Positions 1-7,287 of a stretch of 64,000 nucleotides of DNA are shown one piece after another. Both the position numbers and the translations under genes were made by a program. The DNA comes from JAKJGV01 sp964617565 (GTDB lineage Bacteria; Verrucomicrobiota; Kiritimatiellia; CAIQIC01; JAGNIJ01), in the NCBI GenBank assembly GCA_964617565.1, contig CAZTYH010000005.1, positions 1 to 64,000 on the forward strand, written 5' to 3'. Under the pieces are notes generated by a model that was not told the origin of the DNA, did no database searches, and saw only the letters and a list, made by a program, of their open reading frames with translations. How positions within the stretch are numbered: position 1 is the stretch's first letter; each line of letters begins with the position of its first letter.

Positions 1-62
1 TCGTGGGGCCCCGAACCCTCGAACACAAACCGGCACGTCCGGTCGTGGAAGTGAGGAAAATC

Positions 63-183
63 GGAGTGATGGAGTGGTGGAGTAATGGAGTGATGAGAAT
101 GAGAATGATCGGTCATAGAAAATCAGGTCGAACTTCTCTCCGCTCCCCAATACTCCAACATTCCAACACTCCAGCGCTCCATT
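63..183. repeat. 8-bp-periodic inverted repeat inside pseudopilin leader
   Basis: Left arm 63-97 is a run of the 8-mer TGGAGTNN; right arm 147-183 is the complementary run of ACTCCANN. The arms can pair imperfectly around a spacer of about 50 nt. A second pair lies at 1468-1560 and a lone arm at 21914-21938, so this is a dispersed family. Here the repeat is translated as part of the pseudopilin leader (residues such as LQHSNTP). Confidence 0.8.
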
Positions 184-806
184 CTTCTTCGGGCGTCACG
201 CTGGTCGAATTGCTCGTGGTGATCGTGATCATCGCGACGCTTGCCGCGATCCTGACGCCGGTGATCATCCGCGCCCTCGAGCGGGCAGACGTCGCCAAGG
301 CAAAATCGGATATGGCGTCGATCGTTACAGCCATACAGGCCTACTACCGTGAATATGGCATCATGCCGACACTGGATACCAACGGAGATCCGGATTACAC
401 GTTTGCAGGAAAGGAAGGTGGAGCACCTTTCACAACCATCAATCCTAAACGACAACATACGATTATGGATATACTGCGCGGTATTAACACAACAAATAAC
501 CCAAGAAGAATCATATTTCTTGAGGTGCCAGATTCATCTATGACGGGTACCGATAGAAATAATGCAACATATGTGCCTGCAGATGGTTATTATCTTGATC
601 CGTGGGGTAATCCCTATTTTATCGTTATGGACACTGATTTTGATGATCAGATTGGCGGCTTTAACGGGGTTCTTCCGGGGGCTTTAGGCCCGCATATAAT
701 AAGCATTTCACCCCACGGCACGGGAACTTTTCCTGGTTTGAAGGTGGGAGTCATGTCATTGGGGCCGAGTCCTGGCAATACAAACTCGTTCATTAAGTCT
801 TGGTGA
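99..806 (+). CDS. Pseudopilin, GspG-like (type II secretion / type IV pilus-like)
   Basis: Pseudopilins are cleaved and methylated by a prepilin peptidase and assemble into a short periplasmic pseudopilus. About 32 residues from the chosen start there is a prepilin site SSSG^VTLVELL with Glu at +5, then a hydrophobic helix. The C-terminal half has the GspG-like YYLDPWGNPY block and an Asp-rich stretch typical of its calcium site. The start is uncertain: in-frame ATGs lie at 69, 93, 99 and 105, and 99 follows GGAG by 8 nt. The leader is unusually long and is encoded by an 8-bp-periodic dispersed repeat. The body after about position 400 is more AT-rich than the N-terminal part. First of six pseudopilin-like genes in a row; it may be a paralogue of the next gene. 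Family certain, exact subunit less so. Confidence 0.85.
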   Translation: MRMIGHRKSGRTSLRSPILQHSNTPALHSSSGVTLVELLVVIVIIATLAAILTPVIIRALERADVAKAKSDMASIVTAIQAYYREYGIMPTLDTNGDPDYTFAGKEGGAPFTTINPKRQHTIMDILRGINTTNNPRRIIFLEVPDSSMTGTDRNNATYVPADGYYLDPWGNPYFIVMDTDFDDQIGGFNGVLPGALGPHIISISPHGTGTFPGLKVGVMSLGPSPGNTNSFIKSW

Positions 807-810
807 AGAA

Positions 811-1410
811 ATGAAACGTGTACTATTACATCTAAAAAAAGGATTTACACTGATCGAGTTGCTGGTGGTTGTCGGTATCATCGGGCTCTTAATGGCTATA
901 CTGCTCCCTGCAGTGAATAAGATGATGCAGAAGGCGGAAGTCGCAACTGCTAAGACAGATCTTTCGCGCATCGTATCTGCTTGGGAACAGTATTATTCTG
1001 AGTATGGCCTTTGGCCGGTTGCGGGTTCTAACCAAAGGCTTTTCTTCCCACACGCATTCCAGCAACCTGCCGCGGAAGGCACCGAGGGTATGGAAATGAC
1101 TGTAGCCGTCATGACGAATATCATGTATCCAAATGTGTCATTGGTCGGCAGCCAATTCAACACCCATCCAGTTCGCACAAATTTCAATCCGCGCGGTATT
1201 GTTTTCATGAAATATGACACGGAATCATTGGCGTCTGGCGGTATGGTCGACCCGTGGGGTGGAACGTACAGGTTCTTGTTCGACTTAAATAAGGATGGTA
1301 AAGTGGAACGAGGCGGAACGATGGCAACAACGGTATATGCAAAAGTGATTGCGTGGTCGCTGGGGCCGGACGGTGTGCTGTCGTCGGATGATGTGAAGAG
1401 TTGGGAGTGA
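811..1410 (+). CDS. Pseudopilin, GspG-like (second copy)
   Basis: A 199-aa major-pseudopilin-type protein with a short basic leader and cleavage site KKG^FTLIELLVV after residue 11, Glu at +5, and a hydrophobic helix to about residue 32. The next segment (KAEVATAKTDLSRIV) aligns with the previous protein (RADVAKAKSDMASIV), and both carry a DPWG block in the C-terminal third followed by an Asp-rich loop, so the two are probably paralogues. It starts 4 nt after the upstream stop and is probably co-transcribed. The repeat-derived leader of its neighbours is absent here, which shows what an ordinary leader looks like in this cassette. Confidence 0.88.
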   Translation: MKRVLLHLKKGFTLIELLVVVGIIGLLMAILLPAVNKMMQKAEVATAKTDLSRIVSAWEQYYSEYGLWPVAGSNQRLFFPHAFQQPAAEGTEGMEMTVAVMTNIMYPNVSLVGSQFNTHPVRTNFNPRGIVFMKYDTESLASGGMVDPWGGTYRFLFDLNKDGKVERGGTMATTVYAKVIAWSLGPDGVLSSDDVKSWE

Positions 1411-1447
1411 GCAGAGAAACCTGAGATTTGAAACCTGAAACCTGGGT
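1411..1447. repeat. Short dispersed-type repeat of the word AAACCTGA
   Basis: The intergenic stretch between the second and third pseudopilin genes repeats GAAACCTGA-like words three times (for example at 1416, 1429 and 1436). It joins directly onto the 8-bp-periodic repeat at 1468. I read it as repeat-derived spacer DNA with no coding role. Confidence 0.4.
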
Positions 1448-1454
1448 TTGTTTG

Positions 1455-2231
1455 ATGAGAGTGAACGGAACAATGGAATGGTGGAATGGTGGAGGAGACA
1501 AGACCTCTTCCCAGTCTTCCAATACTCCATCACTCCAACACTCCAACACTCCAATACTCCGTTCCCCGCCCGGCTTCACACTCATCGAGCTGCTGGCCGT
1601 GGTCGCGATCATGTCCATCATCCTTGTCGCCGCCATTCCGATGTTCCAGGGGATGGGGAAGAAGGACATGGGTTCAGCGGCGGCCCAGTTGCGCGCGACG
1701 CTCCGGCTGGCGCGTCAATATGCCGTGACCCAGCGGCAGAACGTTTACGTGGTGTTTCCGGACAACAGGGCTCCCGATGTCTCGACCAACGATGTGGACA
1801 AGCTGCTTCGTTCTTACGCGGTGCTGATGACGAATTCCGCTTCCGGGGGTTTTCAGTACATCACCGATTGGAAATACCTGCCGCAAGGAATCTATTTTGA
1901 TGATACGCCAACGTTGTCTGCTTCAATCTGGAATACTGTCAACCATGCCAGTCCCTACAGGTTTCCTTTCCCACAAGAAAGCTCAGGACCTCGTTTCATG
2001 CCGGTGCTTAATTTTCGTCCAGATGGTCGCTGTTACCGTTATCGGTCCTCTTCGGACACGTGGTCTTCTGATAACCATTCCGTATACTTTACGACATCCC
2101 GCTTTTATACAAAGAGTGCGAACAATGAGCGATTAGTAAGGGGATCGGATATTCCCGGCGTTACAAACAGGATACGTGTGCGAGGAAGAACAGGGCAAAT
2201 AGACGTTCATCAAGACGACCAAACGTATTAG
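1455..2231 (+). CDS. Pseudopilin, GspH-like
   Basis: Minor pseudopilin of the GspH type: cleavage site SPPG^FTLIELLAV with Glu +5, hydrophobic helix, then the GspH-like pattern of an AAAQLRATLRLARQYA helix followed by NVYVVF. About 258 aa from ATG 1455; a TTG at 1428 would give 267 aa. The leader before the cleavage site is about 40 residues, far longer than normal, and is encoded by the 8-bp-periodic repeat (residues SLQHSNTPIL). GspH sits near the pseudopilus tip in type II secretion. It lies in the same cassette as its neighbours; the upstream spacing of about 44 nt is repeat-filled. Confidence 0.83.
   Translation: MRVNGTMEWWNGGGDKTSSQSSNTPSLQHSNTPILRSPPGFTLIELLAVVAIMSIILVAAIPMFQGMGKKDMGSAAAQLRATLRLARQYAVTQRQNVYVVFPDNRAPDVSTNDVDKLLRSYAVLMTNSASGGFQYITDWKYLPQGIYFDDTPTLSASIWNTVNHASPYRFPFPQESSGPRFMPVLNFRPDGRCYRYRSSSDTWSSDNHSVYFTTSRFYTKSANNERLVRGSDIPGVTNRIRVRGRTGQIDVHQDDQTY
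1468..1560. repeat. 8-bp-periodic inverted repeat, second copy, in pseudopilin leader
   Basis: Left arm 1468-1496 (GGAATGGT words) and right arm 1519-1560 (CTCCAACA words) are the same family as 63-183, in the same position relative to a prepilin cleavage site. The right arm ends about 15 nt before the codons of the conserved SPPG^F site. Confidence 0.8.
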
Positions 2232-2236
2232 TTACT

Positions 2237-2782
2237 ATGAGCACGTTGCGACATATCAATGCTAAAAAAGACGGCTATTCGCTCGTCGAAATCAGCCTCG
2301 CCATGCTGGTGATCGGCGTCGGATTGCTGGCCGCCCTTGCGCTCTTTCCTGAGGGTTTGGGAGCTGCCCGTCGTGCCGTCGAAGATGTGAGTATAGCGAT
2401 TTTTGCGGAGAATGTTTTTGCCGGGCTTGCGCTTGATGCGGGCGATGCCAATATTGATTGGGACATTGAGTTTCGGTCGGGATTGAGGTTGATGAAATCG
2501 CATAGCCTGGGTGGCGCTGTTAATGATAGTCAGCTTTTGGTGCAAGTTTTGCCTAATGCAGATTCTGTCACTAATTATTTCTGGATACCGGATTATTATT
2601 CTGATTCTTTGGAAGAACATAAAACGGCTATTTTCACCTATTCACTGACCATCGGCGATGCGCCCGGGGGATCGCCCGCGAAGTATGCGAGGTTGGAAGT
2701 GTGGCCGGGTGAATATCCTGCGGGTCAGAAACCACCCGGACGAGGAAGGATTTTCTATCGTGAGTTTCTTCCGATCAGATAG
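2237..2782 (+). CDS. Pseudopilin, PilV/GspI-like
   Basis: A 181-aa protein with cleavage site KKDG^YSLVEISLAML after residue 13, Glu +5, and the helix continuation VIGVGLLAALALFPEGL, a pattern common in PilV/GspI-type minor pseudopilins. The C-terminal domain has no motif I recognise. It starts 5 nt after the upstream gene. The 3' half (about 2500-2640) is strikingly AT-rich compared with the 5' end. The Verru_Chthon cassette proteins of Verrucomicrobia are an alternative family label that I cannot separate without a profile search. Confidence 0.8.
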   Translation: MSTLRHINAKKDGYSLVEISLAMLVIGVGLLAALALFPEGLGAARRAVEDVSIAIFAENVFAGLALDAGDANIDWDIEFRSGLRLMKSHSLGGAVNDSQLLVQVLPNADSVTNYFWIPDYYSDSLEEHKTAIFTYSLTIGDAPGGSPAKYARLEVWPGEYPAGQKPPGRGRIFYREFLPIR

Positions 2783-3644
2783 CGCCGGTCATGTCCTCGC
2801 CCGACGGAAAGGGGCTAACGTGAGGGCCTTCACTCTCGTCGAAATCCTCGCCGCGATGGCGGTGTTGGTGGTTCTCGTTCTCGGCCTGGCGCGGGCGTTC
2901 AACGATTCCGTCGCCGCATTTCGGCGTGGCGTTACCACAGTGGAGCGGAATGGTGCCGTGCAAGTGGCCATGGAACAAATTGCGCGTGATCTGGATGGTG
3001 CGATTGTGAATGAACGGTTTGCCATGTATCAGGTGGCTGACCAAGTAGATAGTAATTTCGATGCGCTATGGTTTGTCACTACGACAAGTGATCAGGACAC
3101 TGCAGGCGATGCCGATCCTTCCGCCTATCACTTTGTGAGATATTACGTTTCGACTCAAACGATTACCTATATCGGCATGCAATATAAAAAGTTCAGGTTA
3201 ATGCGTGAAACATGGAAGATGCAGTTATTGAGAGCCCGAAACGTTGATCCGATGGGAGCAGACAAGCAATGGTGGGATCGCGCTCCCAGCGCAGCTGGCT
3301 CGGAAACTGTAACAATACTGGATAACGTTATTCGATTTGACGTCTATGTCCACAATCATGACGGCGAATTGATACGTGCATTTGGGGATACTTTTAATAG
3401 CACGATGAGCTCAGGAATATATGTATCCAATATGCCACCTGCAGCGATAGATATCTATTTACAGGCAACATCGGAAGAGACGATGAGACAGGCCGGCAGG
3501 ATACTCGTGACATCTCCAAGTAATGTTGCGATGGTGAATCAAGCGCGTTCGATGATGATTCGCGATTCGAACATGCTGACGATGCGCGTGACACCGTTCG
3601 CCGCGGCTGGCCAGTGGATGTATCCGGCGCAGTTTTATTATTGA
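2760..3644 (+). CDS. Pseudopilin, GspJ-like
   Basis: Minor pseudopilin with processing site NVRA^FTLVEILAAMAV (Ala instead of Gly at -1), Glu +5, then a long helix with QVAMEQIARDLD, typical of GspJ. GTG 2760 overlaps the previous gene by 23 bp, follows GAGGAAGG, and gives a 23-residue leader containing ARRK. GTG 2820 also has a good AAAGGGG ahead of it but would leave only three residues before the cleavage site, so 2760 is preferred. About 294 aa. The middle of the gene (3020-3560) is AT-rich. GspI/J/K form the pseudopilus tip complex, which fits the following GspK-like gene. Confidence 0.8.
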   Translation: MSFFRSDSAGHVLARRKGANVRAFTLVEILAAMAVLVVLVLGLARAFNDSVAAFRRGVTTVERNGAVQVAMEQIARDLDGAIVNERFAMYQVADQVDSNFDALWFVTTTSDQDTAGDADPSAYHFVRYYVSTQTITYIGMQYKKFRLMRETWKMQLLRARNVDPMGADKQWWDRAPSAAGSETVTILDNVIRFDVYVHNHDGELIRAFGDTFNSTMSSGIYVSNMPPAAIDIYLQATSEETMRQAGRILVTSPSNVAMVNQARSMMIRDSNMLTMRVTPFAAAGQWMYPAQFYY

Positions 3645-3647
3645 GGT

Positions 3648-5999
3648 TTGATGAAAGTGATGTGGAACATAGCTGATAGAGTCCCTCTCCCGCGGGGAGA
3701 GGGAGTGGGTGCGGATAGAGGTGAGGGGAATGGTCGTCAGGGCATTGCGTTGATTGTGGTTCTCGGATTCCTCAGCATCCTCATCCTGATGGCGGTGGCG
3801 CTGGTGACGCTGACGCGCACGGAGCGCCTGGTGGCGGCCACGTCGGTGGAAGGCATTCGCGCGAAGGTGCTTGCCCGCGGCGCGATAGATGCGGCGATAA
3901 ACGACATCAACCGCGACTTCTGGCCGGACCGGCATATACATCCCTCAAAGAGAGATCGGGCCCTTTTCCAGTCGCAGGGAACCGGCGGCGTGCTCGGGCC
4001 CAATATGAGCATCTTTGATAGCGAGGCGACAAACTGGGTGCCGAGAAAATACCTCTCCACGGGCGATAGCGATTTTAATATTCGCTCAAAATGGCAGAAC
4101 GCGCAGTGGATCCTTGTGCGTGATCCGACGAACACGGCCACAGGCACGATTCTTGGGCGTTACGCCTACCTGGCGGTGGATTGCACCGGCCTGCTGGACG
4201 CGAATCTCGTGGCGTCTCCTTCGCCCGGCGCGGGAGGCACCTACACAAGCATGCCGATGCGAACCAGCGTGCGTCATGTGCCGATCGAGCAATTGTCGGA
4301 GACGTTCGCGGGCTCGGGCTTTACAGCCAGCGATTGGTTTATCGAGAACCGGAATAACTATCACGGGTTTTCGACGATCCGCGAGATCGTCGCTTTCAAC
4401 GATGGCGCCCCGGGTATTTATCCTTTTACCGAGCGTAGAGTATTTGACGGGCCACTGGTCAACAATCTCGGCCCGTTCTCACTCAGCTATGATCAAGGGT
4501 GGTGGGATTGGAGCAGCGGCCAGTGGCGACGAGGCATGCCGCCGGCAATTCCTGAGAATGTGAACACATGGACCGATGGCCAGGCGATGGATGTATTCCA
4601 GCAGGTGCTGGGCTTGGACAGTGCGATGGCGGATGAAATGCTTATTGCGTTCAGGGACTACATAGACACTGACCGTATTCCGCAAAGCACAACCGCTTTT
4701 ACTGTCGAAGCGGTTCCGATGCTTAATGAGTTCATTGTAGGTGCAAGGATTGACACGGATGCTTCCGATATAGTGGATGTGACAATCTTTATCGCGGTAG
4801 AGACATGGTATCCTTTTCCATCCCGGACCCCATTGACTGGATATGGATTTCAAGTCAACAGACCAACAATTAGTTCACAGATTGGACTTGGCGACATTGT
4901 GGTTCAAATCGCAGCCCCCGGAATAGGGCCTATTGACTACGGTACAGTTTCTCCTGTGGATTCGGATGTAATAGGCCCAATCAGTTATAACGACGGTCTC
5001 CCGCAAGTGTGGCCTCCATTGGAGTACAGAATTCGGAATCTGGGTGTGCCGACTAACACACCGCTACGAATCTCCACCACCTTTTATGAAGTTCAAATAT
5101 GGAATGACGTAAATGAAATAGATCGAATGCAGGGACCTCGATCTGTTCCACGTATTGATATCCGCGTCCCGGGGTCCGGTGGCAGTGAAAGTGGGGTTTC
5201 GCAGTCGTCATTGCAGGCTAATGATCCAAGGCTGAATCATATTCCCGAACAATGGGACACCGCTACTCCCACGCCGGGAGGCTTGAATCCGAGTACAGCC
5301 GCAAGGGATTTGGAAGGCAGAGACATGTTCGTTCGCGATGGTCCGCTTCAGTGCGTAAGCGAGCTGGGATTCCTTCTTTCGCCCCGGAAGCCGGGACAGG
5401 CCGCAGTTATGCCGTGGCAGACGGTGGATATATTCACCACGGAGGGGCGTCAGCTTCTTACGCGCTTCCGCACAGAGACGATGACCGGCCAGGTCTGGAC
5501 AAACGGAAAGCTGAATCCGAACACTTTGTTTTCGAACACATTGTACGCCGCATTTCATGGGATAAATATAGCCGAGGTGCCGGAACTGGATGTGCCCGGG
5601 CAACCGCCGTATGCGCTTTGGACGGACCCGATGCAGATCGGTTACCTGACGGGCAGCATGTATGACAACTCGGCGAATGCGCTGACGACGGGTCCGGACA
5701 GTTTCGATAGCGGGGCGGCTTGGGTGGACACGCTGGTGATGCAGGCGGGACAGGCTCTTGCCGTCGTGGGTTTGAACAACAACCAGCGCGAAGCCATTAT
5801 CCGCAATTCTTTCAGAATGTTCCAGCCGACAGAGAATCTGTTCACCGTGTTCGTGGTGGCGCAGGTGTTCGGAGACGGGGATGTGAACAATCTGACCGGC
5901 GAGAAGCGCGCGGTGGCGCAGGTCTGGCGCGATCCGTTCCCCAACGAGAATGGCCGCCACGACTGGTTCATCCGGATGATGCGGTATCTGGATGATTGA
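3648..5999 (+). CDS. Large tip pseudopilin, GspK/PilX-like
   Basis: A 783-aa protein with one N-terminal membrane helix (IALIVVLGFLSILILM, from residue 33) after a basic Gly-rich leader. It lacks Glu at +5, as is known for GspK, which caps the pseudopilus. The leader codons contain the inverted repeat CCCTCTCC/GGAGAGGG, so this is a third leader made from repeat-like DNA. The rest is a large periplasmic domain with an AT-rich insert (about 4700-5160) between GC-rich flanks. GspK proteins are usually about 320-350 aa, so this one is more than twice as long; the Verru_Chthon cassette protein A family is an alternative. ATGs at 3648, 3651 and 3660 are all possible starts. Last gene of the cassette; repeats follow. 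Confidence 0.75.
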   Translation: MMKVMWNIADRVPLPRGEGVGADRGEGNGRQGIALIVVLGFLSILILMAVALVTLTRTERLVAATSVEGIRAKVLARGAIDAAINDINRDFWPDRHIHPSKRDRALFQSQGTGGVLGPNMSIFDSEATNWVPRKYLSTGDSDFNIRSKWQNAQWILVRDPTNTATGTILGRYAYLAVDCTGLLDANLVASPSPGAGGTYTSMPMRTSVRHVPIEQLSETFAGSGFTASDWFIENRNNYHGFSTIREIVAFNDGAPGIYPFTERRVFDGPLVNNLGPFSLSYDQGWWDWSSGQWRRGMPPAIPENVNTWTDGQAMDVFQQVLGLDSAMADEMLIAFRDYIDTDRIPQSTTAFTVEAVPMLNEFIVGARIDTDASDIVDVTIFIAVETWYPFPSRTPLTGYGFQVNRPTISSQIGLGDIVVQIAAPGIGPIDYGTVSPVDSDVIGPISYNDGLPQVWPPLEYRIRNLGVPTNTPLRISTTFYEVQIWNDVNEIDRMQGPRSVPRIDIRVPGSGGSESGVSQSSLQANDPRLNHIPEQWDTATPTPGGLNPSTAARDLEGRDMFVRDGPLQCVSELGFLLSPRKPGQAAVMPWQTVDIFTTEGRQLLTRFRTETMTGQVWTNGKLNPNTLFSNTLYAAFHGINIAEVPELDVPGQPPYALWTDPMQIGYLTGSMYDNSANALTTGPDSFDSGAAWVDTLVMQAGQALAVVGLNNNQREAIIRNSFRMFQPTENLFTVFVVAQVFGDGDVNNLTGEKRAVAQVWRDPFPNENGRHDWFIRMMRYLDD
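3683..3703. repeat. GC-rich palindromic repeat inside GspK-like leader
   Basis: CCCTCTCC (3683-3690) and GGAGAGGG (3696-3703) form a perfect 8-bp stem with a 5-nt loop. From memory, near-identical sequences are widespread dispersed repeats in many bacteria. Here it is translated (PLPRGEG) just before the membrane helix of the GspK-like protein. Confidence 0.7.
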
Positions 6000-6008
6000 A
6001 TCTTTGTT

Positions 6009-6355
6009 TCAACGCAAAGACGCCGAGGCGCGGAGAGAAGATAGTCGCAAAGAGTTTCGTTGCTAGAATCGTGCCCGTCAGCTCATCCTTTTTTTGACCA
6101 CCCGCTTCGCTGGAGAGCACGGAGAAGAGGGGATTGGTTGATTGGAGATTCGGAATTGGGGAACGAAGAAACTCCTCCTCCGTGGCCCCCGTGTTCTCCA
6201 GCGACTGAAAGGAGCGGGTGGTTCATTGCTTCCTTCCCATCCGCGAATATCCGCGCAATCCGCGGTTCTCTTTCCGGATTTATTAACCACGGATGGCACG
6301 GATTTACACGGATGAAGAGGGGGAGGGGGGGATAACCGCAAAGAGGCGCGGAAGA
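6009..6355. repeat. Composite dispersed repeat, copy 1 (upstream of hicBA)
   Basis: No gene is visible from 5999 to 6436. The stretch is a chain of repeat blocks: a CGCAAAGACGCCGAGGCG-type block (6013 onwards), GCAAAGAGTTTCGTT (6047), ACCACCCGCTTCGCTGGA (6098), GGGATTGGTTGATTGG, TCCAGCGAC plus GGAGCGGGTGGTT (6197-6223), a degenerate ATCCGCGCAATCCGCGGT arm (about 6237-6268), and AACCACGGATGGCACGGATT (6285 onwards). The first and fifth of the last five blocks, and the last two, are partly complementary, so hairpins are possible. The same blocks recur at 6909-7285 in rotated order. Confidence 0.8.
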
Positions 6356-6382
6356 TCTCAGAGGACATCAACGAATTCGGCA

Positions 6383-6412
6383 TTCGACACCACCCGCGGC
6401 GGCGGGTATACT
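6383..6412 (+). promoter_or_regulatory. Likely sigma70 promoter of hicBA
   Basis: TTCGAC at 6383-6388, an 18-bp spacer, TATACT at 6407-6412, about 24 nt before the hicB start. GGAG sits just before the start codon. Confidence 0.45.
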
Positions 6413-6435
6413 GCATATCCGATGGAGATCGTCTT

Positions 6436-6639
6436 ATGAATGAACTGGTTTTTGAGGTTACGCAGGATGCCGACGGTGGCTTCGTGGCCGAATGCCTGAC
6501 TGAAAGTATTTTTACCCAGGCCGAAACTTGGGAGGATTTGCGCCGCAATGTGAAAGAGGCCGTGGCGGCGTACTTCTTTGACCGTACGCCTCCTTCTGCG
6601 ATACGCCTTCATTTGGTTCGAGATGAAGTCTTGGCTTAG
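6436..6639 (+). CDS. hicB: HicB-like antitoxin
   Basis: A 67-aa protein of the HicB/UPF0150 type: strand LVFEVTQDADGGFVAECL, then the conserved helix ETWEDLRRNVKEAVAAYF. HicB binds and neutralises the HicA mRNA interferase. This version consists of the partial RNase-H-like fold only, with no C-terminal DNA-binding tail, so autoregulation may differ from that of longer HicB proteins. A GGAG ribosome site precedes the ATG and hicA follows 2 nt after the stop. The pair sits in an island between two composite repeats. Confidence 0.85.
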   Translation: MNELVFEVTQDADGGFVAECLTESIFTQAETWEDLRRNVKEAVAAYFFDRTPPSAIRLHLVRDEVLA

Positions 6640-6641
6640 CT

Positions 6642-6881
6642 ATGAAGCTACCGCGTGATTTAAGCGGAATGGATGTAGCCAAGACCCTGTGTCGTAAATG
6701 GGACTATCAACAAATCCATCAAGTCGGCAGTCATATCATCCTGCAAACAAAAACTCCTTCACCTCATCGCATCGCAATACCTGCTCATTCAGCTCTTCGT
6801 GTTGGAACGCTCAATGGTATTCTCCGTTCTGTTGCTGCCCATAAAGGCATAACGCGGGAAATGATACTGGAAAACGTCTGA
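6642..6881 (+). CDS. hicA: HicA-like mRNA interferase toxin
   Basis: A 79-aa protein with the dsRBD-like HicA fold. It has the characteristic GSHIILQ segment, whose histidine is the catalytic residue in the family, and a C-terminal basic/hydrophobic strand-helix (RIAIPAHSALRVGTLNGILR). HicA cleaves mRNAs when not bound by HicB. Order is hicB then hicA, with a 2-nt gap implying translational coupling. Base composition is visibly lower in GC (about 47% by eye) than the surrounding genes, consistent with recent acquisition. Confidence 0.87.
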   Translation: MKLPRDLSGMDVAKTLCRKWDYQQIHQVGSHIILQTKTPSPHRIAIPAHSALRVGTLNGILRSVAAHKGITREMILENV

Positions 6882-6908
6882 ATGCCGTTTGCAGAAAGTC
6901 TTTAGGTT

Positions 6909-7285
6909 CCAGTAAAGAGCGGGTGGTTCATTCTTCTCTTCTTATCCGTGTACATCGGTGCAATCCGTGGTCACCGTCTGATCCGGAGTTATTAACCACG
7001 GATGGCACGGATTTACACGGATGAAGAGGAGTGGCCGCAAAAAGGCGCAGAAGGCGCAAAGAGTTTCGTTGGTACGATCATACCCGTCCGCTCATCAATT
7101 TATTAACCACCCGCTTCGCTGGAGTTCACGGAGGGCACGGAGAAGAGGGGATTGGTTGATTGGGGATTACAAGATCGCAACGAAGAACGAGGAGCAACGA
7201 ACCAAGAACATCCCCCTCCATCTGCTCTGTGTTCTCCAGCGACGGAAAGGAGCGGGTGGTTTATTTCCTCCTTATCCGCGGTCGC
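6909..7285. repeat. Composite dispersed repeat, copy 2 (downstream of hicBA)
   Basis: No gene is visible between hicA and the end of the 7288 gene. The same blocks as at 6009-6355 occur here but begin with AGCGGGTGGTTCATT (6920). Then come the arm ATCCGTGTACATCGGTGCAA (6945), its complement ACCACGGATGGCACGGATTT (6994), the CGCAAAAAGGCGCAG block, GCAAAGAGTTTCGTT (7057), ACCACCCGCTTCGCTGGA (7107), GGGATTGGTTGATTGG, and again TCCAGCGAC...AGCGGGTGGTTTATT (7235-7264). Arms 6943-6973 and 6992-7022 can form a long hairpin. Confidence 0.8.
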
Positions 7286-7287
7286 CT

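Noticed and set aside
113..458. Minus-strand ORFs across pseudopilin starts
   Set aside because: They read the 8-bp-periodic repeat and its neighbourhood backwards; no gene features.
6009..7285. CRISPR-like array suspicion
   Set aside because: Blocks are different from one another, inverted and rotated; there are no regularly spaced identical repeats with unique spacers and no cas genes.
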